Assembly: GCF_022201045.2 (NCBI RefSeq)
Contig: NC_068562.1
Span: 496,001 to 560,000, forward strand
Direction: 5' to 3'
From: Citrus sinensis
Taxonomy: Eukaryota; Streptophyta; Magnoliopsida; Sapindales; Rutaceae
DNA length: 64,000 nucleotides
The translations under genes and the position numbers were made by a program. The notes beneath the pieces were generated by a model. That model did no database searches and had not been told where the DNA came from. It was given only the letters and a program-made list of their open reading frames with translations. Positions 47,725-57,436 of the stretch are shown here, one piece after another. Numbering within the stretch: position 1 is the first letter of the stretch; each line of letters opens with the position of its first letter.

Positions 47725-50700
47725 TTTGCTATTTGTACCAAACTTCAATTTTGATTGATATAAATGAAAATTCTGTAATGGTATAAATGATTAATCAATC
47801 ACATTTCTTTCTATGAAATCTTTTTTCTTACTTTTAAGCATTTATTGAGTTTGGGTATGACAAGTTATTATTAACCTAAAAAATAAAAAAAAAACAACAG
47901 CAAAAGGTAATAAATTATATAAATCTCTTGATAAACATAGTAGAGAAAATCAAGGCATTAAAGAAATTTTACAATACATATGAGAATCTAAGTTACAATT
48001 TAACATTGAACTATCAACTAATGATAGATGGACACATGATGATAAATATTTTTTAAACAAAAATTTAAGTGTTCCTCTTTTCAATATCCCTCAAATATTT
48101 TTGAACTTTTTTTTTTTGAAAAAAACAAATCATTAATGTTACTATTTCCCTCTCTTCATTATCTATGCATATTATTTTATTCTCTCTCTAATTTTTATTT
48201 CTATTTAAGTGGCCGTCATCTTTTAAACCTTATTGGAAAGAGAAGATTTTTTTTAATGATGAGATTATTTTATGTGGAGTAGATATAAATTTATCTAAAG
48301 AATATTGAGACGGTGATTTTTGCTTAATCACAAATTAAAGTAATGTTAAACAATAATCCTTGTATTATATTGGTCTATTAATGACTACTATAATGTTCTT
48401 CTGTAGTTAAACTTCTACATCACCATATCTTTGCAGATTGCAGTTCTTTTAACAATTTATTTGGCAAGATTAAGACATAATTTTAGTGTAACTTTTATTT
48501 TGTAAAAACATCAGTAAAGCCACACTGTCATTGTTCCCGCCAATTAAAACATATGAAAAAATGCCTTTTCCATGAATATGTTAACTACATCCAAACGGGG
48601 TTTTATTTATTTCATTTGTCTAAGAAAATGTTAATTATTTTTTATTGGATATAAGAAATTCTAACTGTCTGTAGATTTTTTTAATTTTATAAAAGAATAA
48701 TGTCATCAGTGGTTTTGATGGAAATTAAGATGTTACCGAGCTTATTATTTCATATTGTGATAACTTTATTGTCATTGTAAGATAAACAAGTTTAAATATA
48801 CAATTACAAATTAAAACTACGAAGAAGAAAATCCAAATGGACTAGGAAAAAAGGGTAAATTATTATTCATTAATAATATGAATAATAATAAGTTAACTAA
48901 TTAAGATTAAATCTAATAAAATATCTCCGGCCGAGAGAAGGTAGCTGCAGTATCCATTGAAGGAGTAGTTGCGGATGCCATCTATAGGTACTTGGGATAA
49001 CACAGTAACCAGCATTTCAAAATCAACTTATTGATCATGAAAGAAATCTACTGCTGCTTCGTTGGCAGTGACATCTTCATCGTATAAAAATCTTCTTCCT
49101 TTTCACAAGGTTTTAAAAATAGCAATCAAGAATAGAGATGAAGATTGAAAAGAGAACAAAAGAATATGAACGAGGCAATAAAATGAGAGAGAAATAGTAA
49201 TATTAACAAAATATATCTATGGTCACAATTTCCAATAGCATAAAATTCTATAATTTTTGCTTGGAATCCTTAGTTTTAATTCATGGTCCAGACCCTAGCC
49301 GCAGTACAGTATTATTCTAGTTTTAATTTTAACTTAGTTTTCATCCCAATTAATGTGTATATTAATTGAGTTGTTATCTCTTTTTTCTTGGAATACCGAT
49401 ATTTATTAAGATTTTCTTTAAATTATAATATTTTCTGATTTTATTAATTCAAAAAATTAACTTCAATATTTTTATAATAAATAAAAATATAGTATTCAAA
49501 TAAATATAACATTATATACAATTTAAAAATTATTTTTAATATTTAAAAAATACAGTGAGGCTATTTAAAAAAATAGTGGTTTGGAAGAATAATCATGCCT
49601 CTAGTTGATTAGGGTTTAACGAAAATATGATTAGACTTTAATAAAATTATGTTGAATATAAAGATGGCTTCTAAGAATAAAAATTCTGTTTTTTTTTTCT
49701 TTTTTTACTATCTTTTAATGTACATAGTTGTAATATAATTTAAGAGTATTTTAATCATAGAAAATTAACTTCAAAAGTAGTTTAATGAGTAGTTTGATGA
49801 GTACAAATAGCACCATCTAATATTTTAATACTCTACAATCTTACTTTTTATTAAACTAAATATTAAAATAAATATATAAATATATAAAAATTTAAATTAT
49901 AGTATATTATTACTGCTTGGGCATTCGTCGAGTGGCCGTTCTATATTCAAAATTTTTCTTTGAAAATGTTTAGTATTGTATTATAAATTTATCAATAATT
50001 ACACTTACTATTATCCTTCTTACAGGAGTCTTAAATCAATTTTGTGATATACAAATCTCAAAAATCGAAGTCAAAATGAAGTATTTGTTAAGTGTAAAAG
50101 AAAATTAACCTCCACTCCACTTAAAAAGGAGAGAATGGAACCCGTAAGGAGCAAGCAAATTGCGTTTGGGTTTGAGAAGTTTTACGCAAAGGCCACCACC
50201 TCGGACACATTCTCCGGTCTCACCTTCACCGGTTGTATTCGGTATTCGACAATATATTAAAGCACCACTGCCACCTGTCTCCCAGCTACAGCCACGTGTA
50301 CGAATCTCCACGACATTGCTGCACGTGTTACAATGGGAATCGACTTGTGCGTCCAATGTCCTGCCTACCTTTCATTAATTGATGGGCAGCAAAAGCAAGA
50401 AAAGAGAAGAAGAATTTTTTTTTAAAAAAATCCGGCCATGGGGAGAAGTGAAATCAACAAAGCATGGCACGGCTTGAAAAATTAGTGACAAATGGTGTAC
50501 CACCCACTCGTGCACGCAATATAAAATTACCCATTAACCTATAATCAAGGTCTTGGAATCATAATTGTGCACAAATAGCAACTATCTTACAATATGTTGT
50601 TTATTTCATATAAAACAGTAGATCTGGATCTGGATCTTTCTTCAACCGGGGGAGACAGGCGCCACATTTTGAAATGCAGCAGCTGGAATTTATTATTATT

Positions 50701-50984
50701 ACTAGGAAATGTCGGGGTAATGTGGCAAAGGGAGAGGCACAACAGCAGGACACCTCACCCTGAACAAAGAAACAAAGAGCTAATTCATAATTGTTGGGGT
50801 TCTGTTGGCCAGAAACCTGACAAAGGTAGTTAAAAGAAGGAACAGAATTCAAAGGAAACCCCATGCTTCTCACACATGCTCTTCACATTCTCATCAAGAG
50901 GCCAAACCAGAATATAAGTAGAGGGAGAGCCACAAAATTTTACACATCATAACCCATCTCAATCAATTTATTCCGGCTTCACAA
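47725..50984. other. Intergenic region within the DUF241 array, part 3
   Basis: No gene is supported. AT-rich, with long A and T runs. The last ~150 bp before 50985 are the promoter and leader of the next DUF241 gene. Confidence 0.45.
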
Positions 50985-51887
50985 ATGATCAGCAAAAACA
51001 TGGCCAGCAAGTACCCTGTTCGATCGGTTAGCTTGCCATCAAGATCACATCCAAGCACAATTAAAACCGAAGAAGAGTTGAGCAAGCTCAAAATTTGGGA
51101 GGAACAGGAGGAATCTTCGAGATTGGCATCTGCAGAGTCAATCTGCAAGAGCCTTTCAGGATTGGAAGATTTGTACATATGCATTGATGATCTCCTCAAT
51201 ATGGCATCAACTCAACAAGTCCTCTCTCAGAATCAGAATCAACATCAGAAATGCATTGATGAATTATTGGATGTTTCTGTTAAGCTCCTAGACATTTGTG
51301 GGATCACAAGAGACTCCATGTTGCAGATCAAGGAACGTGTTCAAGGTCTTCACTCCATGGCCCGAAGAAGAAAGGGAGATTCAAGCATTGAGAACACCGT
51401 TGCTAGCTACACTTGCTTCAGGAAAAAGATGAACAAGGATGCCAAGAAATTTATCGCGACATTAAAGCAAATGGATAATAAATTACTTGGAGTGTCACCA
51501 CTTGTTGATCAAAATCATCATCTCTCAGCCGTGATTCGGGTCCTTCGAGAAGTTAATGCAGTAACCAGCTCTATATTCCAATCCCTCTTGTTATTTTTAT
51601 CAGCTTCAGGATCCAAGCCAAAGCAAAGCAGATGGTCATTGGTCTCAAAATTGATGCACAAGGGATCCGTATCTTGTGAAGAGAAGAAACAAGAGATTGT
51701 GAATGAATTGGAAAGTGTGGATGTTGCATTACGCAGTCATGATATGGGGAAGATGCAACATGTACAAACTAGCTTGAAGGAATTGGAAGGCAGCATTGAA
51801 GGCCTTGAGAAAAATTTGGAGAACTTGTTCAGGAGATTAATCAGAACTAGAGCATCTCTTTTGAACATAATCTCTCAATCTTCGTAG
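50985..51887 (+). CDS. DUF241 (BYPASS1-related) protein, array copy 4
   Basis: An intact single-exon protein of 300 residues from the first ATG, or 295 from the second in-frame ATG at 51000 (Met-Ala-Ser-Lys), which has the better start context (A at -3, G at +4). Family features are PVRSVSLPSRSHPS, ICKSLSGLEDLYICIDDLLNM, LLDICGITRDSMLQIKERVQGLHSMARRRKGDSSIEN, a YTCFRKKMNKDAKKFIATLKQMD helix, FQSLLLFLSASGSKPKQSRWSLVSKLM and the C-terminal LEGSIEGLEKNLENLFRRLIRTRASLLNIIS. It has only a partial version of the 3'-flank motif (ATTTTAGAGGA near 51940). By its helix signatures it is closer to copy 5 than to copies 1 and 2. Confidence 0.93.
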   Translation: MISKNMASKYPVRSVSLPSRSHPSTIKTEEELSKLKIWEEQEESSRLASAESICKSLSGLEDLYICIDDLLNMASTQQVLSQNQNQHQKCIDELLDVSVKLLDICGITRDSMLQIKERVQGLHSMARRRKGDSSIENTVASYTCFRKKMNKDAKKFIATLKQMDNKLLGVSPLVDQNHHLSAVIRVLREVNAVTSSIFQSLLLFLSASGSKPKQSRWSLVSKLMHKGSVSCEEKKQEIVNELESVDVALRSHDMGKMQHVQTSLKELEGSIEGLEKNLENLFRRLIRTRASLLNIISQSS

Positions 51888-52649
51888 GGCATTTTCATAG
51901 ACCTTTTCCCCCCCTAGAAATCCTGCATAAGAAATCCAAATTTTAGAGGACTGTTATGCATTTTGAATTCAAATTATGTGTCAAATGTATAAAATTACCG
52001 TTATACTGTAAAATAAATTATGTTTTATTTTTCTATAAATTGTACCAAAGAATGGCCGTGCATTACCACAATTATATATATTATCAATCACGTTATCACG
52101 TAATCTTTACTAGTTGCAAAGTATTTTATATAGTAAATTTATCTAATTTTTTTTATTATACTTTTATTTCAATTAGTGTATTATTGAGTTTTCCCACTTT
52201 AGATAAGTTTGTGTTTTCGAAATAAAAATGACATAATTGTATATTCTGATTATTGTATAATAAAATAATATTTTACTAATAAAAAATATATACAATTTTT
52301 TTTTAAAATACACAATACTCTTAACAATACGATTAGCAAACACAAGTACACGACACTCTTAGTCAGCAGTACAATTACCAAACACTCGACTGTTTTTTAT
52401 CCAACCGATAAGTCATTATACAATAAACTGGATTATTTTACAATCAACAACAACAATCCCGAACTGCACCTAAGTTAGCTTGTACTGTACGTTATTGTTC
52501 AAGTTGTTGGAGGAACTTCACATTTGTAATAGAAAGCATGATTTGTAACTTTACTCTTATATGTTCTATAAAAGGGTAACTTTATTTTATTTCTCAAATA
52601 ATGGCAATGCGAATCACCATATAGTTTCAGTTTAAAATCTGAATTCTAT
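51888..52649. other. 3' flank of DUF241 copy 4
   Basis: No gene. AT-rich 3'UTR and spacer DNA. Confidence 0.4.
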
Positions 52650-52921
52650 GGGTGCGTTTGGGATTGAAGTGCTGTAGCTTTTAAGCTACAGCTGCTGTGA
52701 AAAAAAGCTATAATTATGAAACAAAAGTTAATAATATATAGTAAATATAAATTTTAAATAATAATTTTGATAAAATTATTAAAGATATAATAAATTTTAT
52801 ATTATACAAGTGAAAAATCATATCAACATAACTTAAAAGTTACCGCAACTAGTGTTTACCAAACACTTTAGTACTGTAGCTTTTAAGCTACAGCTGCTCA
52901 ACCTCAATCCCAAACGCACCC
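52650..52921. mobile_element. 272-bp MITE with PIF/Harbinger-like ends
   Basis: It starts GGGTGCGTTTGGGATTGA and ends TCAATCCCAAACGCACCC, perfect inverted ends of 18 bp. A further inverted palindromic block, GTAGCTTTTAAGCTACAGCT, occurs near both ends. The element is flanked by TAT on both sides, a 3-bp duplication consistent with PIF/Harbinger. It has no coding capacity. Confidence 0.82.
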
Positions 52922-53206
52922 TATATCTCATAAGGCTACTGCATATTTGATCGATTAATCTTAAAGAAAATATTGAAGGATAAGTTTTGAAGATTCCATG
53001 ACTTTGTCTTCCTCTACGCGTGGAAAAGGAAGGTACTGCTGGCAAAACAAAAAACTTTTCTTTGCTTTTTTTGAATAAACAAGGATTAATATGAACACAC
53101 ATGTTTATCTATTAAAAGGTAAATGATTTTAGATCAATCCTAAGTTACAGTAACTTAGCGGCTGGCCCAACATTATTAATCTATAGAAAAACTAAAGCGA
53201 GCTCCA

Positions 53207-53639
53207 TGTTACGGTCCGCCCAATTCGCTAGCCCAATTGCCCATAATTTCGGGCTAGAGAGCCAACACAAGGCCAAGAGTGCTAGCTTGGCCCAATTCCG
53301 GAACATTCTAGGCAACTCTAGCACATGAGCTTGTAAATACTCTAGAATTCTCCATAGAATTCCAGCACATGTAAATATCTAGAATTCTAGGAACATGGTA
53401 GAATTCTCTAGAATCTCTAGAGCTTGGCAAGCCTCCCCTATAAATATGGGATGGCATTAGGCATTTGTATCCAACAAACACTACAACAAGCACTGTAATC
53501 TCTCTTTGTGCAATACAAGTTTCTTTGGCTCAATTGCTCTCTTCTCTTGTTTGAGAATCTCTAGGCTTACTTAGCAACATTCGGCAAAGTTGTCTAAGTG
53601 CCGCACGGGTTAGCTGCGCAAAACACTCATCCCGTGACA
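53207..53639 (+). repeat. 5' LTR of the TR-GAG-like element
   Basis: 433 bp with TG...CA ends (TGTTACGG...CGTGACA). A TATAAAT at 53439-53445 marks the likely promoter. U3 contains four AGAATTC motifs in about 70 bp and one GAACATTC, which matches the GAANNTTC heat-shock-element core. Confidence 0.95.
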
Positions 53640-53641
53640 AG

Positions 53642-53653
53642 TGGTATCAGAGC
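53642..53653 (+). other. Primer-binding site (initiator Met-tRNA type)
   Basis: TGGTATCAGAGC, two bases inside the 5' LTR end. This is the standard plant primer-binding site complementary to the 3' end of initiator methionine tRNA. Confidence 0.92.
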
Positions 53654-53689
53654 TAAGGTTTGCACGCACGCAAATTAGCTCACAAAGCA

Positions 53690-55822
53690 ATGGCCAACCC
53701 TTCGAACTTAGCACAAGAGGGTGTTGTTGGTGTGGATGTTCCACCGGAACCAAGCCGTGGCCGAGAGGGAGAACGCGCCCAAGGCAAGACTCGCGGCAAG
53801 TCCAAGGCCCTATCCGTGGATGCGTTGGAGCCTCGTGTAGGCACTCTCGAAATAGCATTGTCCGCCGCTCAAGATAGCCTCGTGGGATTGGAGGAAAGAG
53901 TGGATGGTCTCGAGGGAGAATACGCCGAGTTCACGGTGGCCACAAAAGCTCTCATCCATGAGCAAGCGAACATTCTCCGAGGTGAGTTTCGTTCTTTCCA
54001 TGATGAGTTGTTCAAACTTCGTAGTTTTGTTCAGGACGAACTACGTACTGTCCGTGCGGAAGTGGATGAAGTCCGCTCGGATTGGGCATGGCACAAGCGC
54101 ACACTCTCCACAAGTCCAGCTTCCGCAAACTTGAGTGATGCGCGCCGCATTGACGTGCCAAAGCCTGACACCTACGATGGCACACGCAATGCCACCATCG
54201 TGGACAATTTCCTCTTTGGGCTGGATCAATACTTCGATGCCATGGGTGTCCGAGATGAGGCATCGAAAGTGGGCACTGCACCCACCTATCTTCGAGGCGC
54301 TGCACAACTATGGTGGCGTCGCAAGCATGGCGAGATGGGCAAGGGCATTTGCACCATCGACACTTGGGCTGACTTCAAGCAAGAACTCCGAAAGCAGTTC
54401 GCCCCAAGCAATGCGGAGAAGGAAGCGCGAGCGCGCTTACGTCGCCTCAAGCAATCGGGTAGCATTCGGGACTACATCAACGAGTTTACTACCCTTATGT
54501 TGGAGATAAGCGACATGTCCGACAAAGATTCACTCTTCTACTTTCAAGATGGCCTCAAGGATTGGGCCAAGACCGAGCTTGATAGGCGTGGTGTTCAAAC
54601 ACTTGACGACGCCATCGCCATTGCGGAGTCGCTCACCGAATACTCCGCCCAGCTCAAGGACAAGAGGTCTAGCTATGACCAAGGTGGGGGAGAGAACCAT
54701 GAGGACAACAACCGCAATTGCAAGGAATGGAGCAAGAAAAAGCCTCCAAGCGGCAAGGACGGGCAAAGTAAGTCCGAGAAGCCACCCAAGCCTCGAAGCC
54801 CATGCTTCATTTGCAATGGCCCTCATTGGGTACGCGACTGCCCGGAGAAAAAGTCGTTGAATGCCCTCGTAACACAACTCAAGGGCCAATGCACACCAAC
54901 TACGGAAGAACCCCAACACAACTTGGGTTCGCTCCAACGCCTTAGCACACTCGTGAGCCAACCGCCAGAACCCACAAGGAAAGGGCTCATGTTCGTAAGT
55001 GTGCTCATCAATGGCCGAACCGTTCGTGCGCTCCTTGACACCGGAGCAACGCACAACTTCATCTCCGAAGAAGAGGCTAAGTGTCTAGGCCTCAAGGTAA
55101 CGCAGCACGGAGGCACCATCAAGGCTGTAAACTCACCCGCCAAGCCATTTGCGGGAACCACACGAGGCGTACACGTTACGCTTGGGACATGGAATGGGAA
55201 CCTCGACTTCTCGATTGTGCCGATGGATGACTTCGCAATGATCCTTGGCATGGAATTCTTCGACAAGGTACATGCCTTCCCACTTCCAGCAACAAACTCC
55301 CTTAGCATCTTCGATGGGAATAAGGCATGCGTGGTACCGGTCGAGCGCGCACAACCCACAAAAAAGGCGCTCTCAGTCATGCAGTGCAGACGAGGATTCA
55401 AGAAGAATCCAGACCACTTGGTCTCCATCCGGCAACACCACAAGGGAGAGGATTCCGAAAGCCCTCCAAGCCAAGTCCCACAACAAGTACGAGCCGTCCA
55501 TGACAAAGGCAAGGACGCTATGCCTCCGAAGCTCCCACCGAGACGAGTGGCTGAGCAACGCACAAAGCCATCCGAGCATAAGGGGTTGCGGAAACACAAG
55601 AGGGGACGCCGCAACACCAACCGAAAGAAGGAAACAACCACATGCGGAGCAAGTGGCGGAACCTCCCCAAGAGTGAAGCACACGAAGACTAACGACAAAT
55701 CACGGAACAAGTCCCCCAAGGAGCAAGGACGAGATCGCGACGAGGACGCCGCGAGCTTAGGTGGGGGAGGATGTTACGGTCCGCCCAATTCGCTAGCCCA
55801 ATTGCCCATAATTTCGGGCTAG
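53690..55822 (+). CDS. Gag-protease polyprotein of the LTR element
   Basis: A 710-residue polyprotein from the first ATG after the primer-binding site (MANPSNLAQEG). A coiled-coil-like N-terminal part (LEERVDGLEGEYAEF...) precedes the Retrotrans_gag domain at about residues 190-320 (AAQLWWRRKHGEMG, TWADFKQELRKQFAP, ARLRRLKQSGSIRDYINEF). A CX2CX3HX4C zinc knuckle follows at about 372-384 (CFICNGPHWVRDC). A retropepsin-type protease is at about 435-530, with the catalytic LLDTGATHNFI. The last ~150 residues are basic and low in complexity, with no domain seen. The frame runs through the purine tract and stops 51 bp inside the 3' LTR, as expected if an internal deletion fused gag-protease to the end of a former pol frame. 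The capsid packages RNA and the protease matures the particle. No disabling mutation is seen. Confidence 0.93.
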   Translation: MANPSNLAQEGVVGVDVPPEPSRGREGERAQGKTRGKSKALSVDALEPRVGTLEIALSAAQDSLVGLEERVDGLEGEYAEFTVATKALIHEQANILRGEFRSFHDELFKLRSFVQDELRTVRAEVDEVRSDWAWHKRTLSTSPASANLSDARRIDVPKPDTYDGTRNATIVDNFLFGLDQYFDAMGVRDEASKVGTAPTYLRGAAQLWWRRKHGEMGKGICTIDTWADFKQELRKQFAPSNAEKEARARLRRLKQSGSIRDYINEFTTLMLEISDMSDKDSLFYFQDGLKDWAKTELDRRGVQTLDDAIAIAESLTEYSAQLKDKRSSYDQGGGENHEDNNRNCKEWSKKKPPSGKDGQSKSEKPPKPRSPCFICNGPHWVRDCPEKKSLNALVTQLKGQCTPTTEEPQHNLGSLQRLSTLVSQPPEPTRKGLMFVSVLINGRTVRALLDTGATHNFISEEEAKCLGLKVTQHGGTIKAVNSPAKPFAGTTRGVHVTLGTWNGNLDFSIVPMDDFAMILGMEFFDKVHAFPLPATNSLSIFDGNKACVVPVERAQPTKKALSVMQCRRGFKKNPDHLVSIRQHHKGEDSESPPSQVPQQVRAVHDKGKDAMPPKLPPRRVAEQRTKPSEHKGLRKHKRGRRNTNRKKETTTCGASGGTSPRVKHTKTNDKSRNKSPKEQGRDRDEDAASLGGGGCYGPPNSLAQLPIISG
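55758..55771 (+). other. Polypurine tract
   Basis: TAGGTGGGGGAGGA directly before the 3' LTR; the purine run primes plus-strand DNA synthesis. Confidence 0.88.
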
Positions 55823-56204
55823 AGAGCCAACACAAGGCCAAGAGTGCTAGCTTGGCCCAATTCCGGAACATTCTAGGCAACTCTAGCACATGAGCTTGTA
55901 AATACTCTAGAATTCTCCATAGAATTCCAGCACATGTAAATATCTAGAATTCTAGGAACATGGTAGAATTCTCTAGAATCTCTAGAGCTTGGCAAGCCTC
56001 CCCTATAAATATGGGATGGCATTAGGCATTTGTATCCAACAAACACTACAACAAGCACTGTAATCTCTCTTTGTGCAATACAAGTTTCTTTGGCTCAATT
56101 GCTCTCTTCTCTTGTTTGAGAATCTCTAGGCTTACTTAGCAACATTCGGCAAAGTTGTCTAAGTGCCGCACGGGTTAGCTGCGCAAAACACTCATCCCGT
56201 GACA
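55772..56204 (+). repeat. 3' LTR of the TR-GAG-like element
   Basis: 433 bp, identical by eye to the 5' LTR. It is followed by TCCA, the partner of the bases before the 5' LTR. Confidence 0.95.
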
Positions 56205-56208
56205 TCCA

Positions 56209-57027
56209 GGTTCGATAAGATATCACGTAGTTTACACATGATCAAATCTTTTACCACTTCGGTTTCGATTCCCAAGGCGAAAGGACTTCTAAGTCTGTAT
56301 ACAAGTAAAAACACAAATTGAGCAATAGAAAACTGAGGCAGCGTCTACGTTAGTGTTTTGGACTTTTGGTGACCCCTAAAATAAAATAGCAAATCATGTC
56401 TTCTTCATACACTTTAAATTGGCTAGCCTCCCTCAAATTTGGTGGCATATATACATCATGGACCTTGCGGGTGGTTTCTTTTTTCCATTTAAAAAAAAAA
56501 TTCATGGTAGTGCGAAACATATGATCTGTATTTCCTAATAGAAGTATAGAACCAATAATCATATAGTTAAACGAAAAAAATTGATCCTGCGGGTCTCACA
56601 TACCGGCAGGTAGCAGGCAATAATATAGGGTCCATAGTTACATAATTACATGCAGCTCGTGGTGTACACATACGAATTATAAATGTCTTCCGTTTTCTTT
56701 CTTCAATAACTACCTCATCCATCTAATCTTGAAAATGTATTGGTTAAAATATATAATTATTTCGAACTTTCCACATCCAAATGTCGAGGATTTCAAGCTT
56801 CTATTTATTTAATGGGGGAATCAGTTCCAACTTCAATGAATTGAACCATGAAAAGACTTAAATCTTCAGAGGCGGTGGATATGCCAGTGGTGCATGGGAG
56901 ATGAGGCCAGTGGTGCATGGGAGATGAGTCCACTGAAGCTAAGCTAGTTTTAGTGCAAAAACTGAGACCTAAAACACATACATACAGCGTACCCAGATGA
57001 CAATGCACATTTTTGTATTGGCAAATG
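56209..57027. other. Spacer between the LTR element and the foldback
   Basis: No gene. A small tandem (GGTGCATGGGAGATGAG, twice at about 56888-56928) is the only structure seen. Confidence 0.4.
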
Positions 57028-57139
57028 CTATGTTACAATTAATGTAACATACACACTCAACAACAACCACACAAATTGTGTGGGCCCATCATTTGTGTGG
57101 TTGTTGTTGAGTGTGTATGTTACATTAATTGTAACATAG
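57028..57139. repeat. Perfect 48-bp-arm foldback (hairpin)
   Basis: 57028-57075 is the exact reverse complement of 57092-57139, around a 16-base spacer TTGTGTGGGCCCATCA. The arms start CTATGTTACAATTAATGTAA. Transcribed RNA would form a perfect 48-bp stem. It lies about 300 bp before the start codon of DUF241 copy 5, within its promoter. It is probably a small foldback MITE; no clear target duplication was found. Confidence 0.93.
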
Positions 57140-57436
57140 GGACTCCCTTTTGTATTTATTGGAAAGTGTTTTTTGTACTTTGTTTTTGGTGTGACACGTG
57201 ACACCGTAACCCATATCAAGGAAAACTCAAATACCCACATCTACTTCACATGGCTATGGGGCCATGCCATTGAAAAATTAAATGAGAAGGACCCCTTAAG
57301 ACTCCCGTCTTATCTAAATCGGAAGCTATAAATAAGTAACAACTGATCGGATATATGCTTCAATAATTCAATTTCAAATATCTTCAATTGAAACCTTTCT
57401 GTGGTAAGTTGCAAAAGTAATATAATATATAATACA

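Larger units (their letters stand above)
53207..56204 (+). mobile_element. Non-autonomous LTR retrotransposon carrying only gag-protease (TR-GAG-like)
   Basis: A 2,998-bp element: 5' LTR 53207-53639, primer-binding site 53642-53653, one long gag-protease frame, purine-rich tract 55758-55771 and 3' LTR 55772-56204. Reverse transcriptase, RNase H and integrase are absent, so mobility must rely on enzymes from a related autonomous Ty3/gypsy-type element. The flanks are TCCA on both sides (53203-53206 and 56205-56208), a 4-bp duplication. The two 433-bp LTRs looked identical when I compared them by eye, so the insertion is very recent. The coding region is far more GC-rich than the neighbouring DNA. 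Organisation matches the TR-GAG class of plant elements, here with an added protease. Confidence 0.92.

Noticed and set aside
53308..53493. 61-codon minus-strand frame present identically in both LTRs
   Set aside because: It is duplicated simply because the LTRs are identical. It is antisense to U3/R and has no recognisable domain.
54823..55719. Long open frame (298 codons) on the minus strand opposite gag-protease
   Set aside because: It is antisense to a GC-rich coding region, a setting that commonly produces shadow frames. It has no domain and overlaps the conserved protease motif on the other strand.
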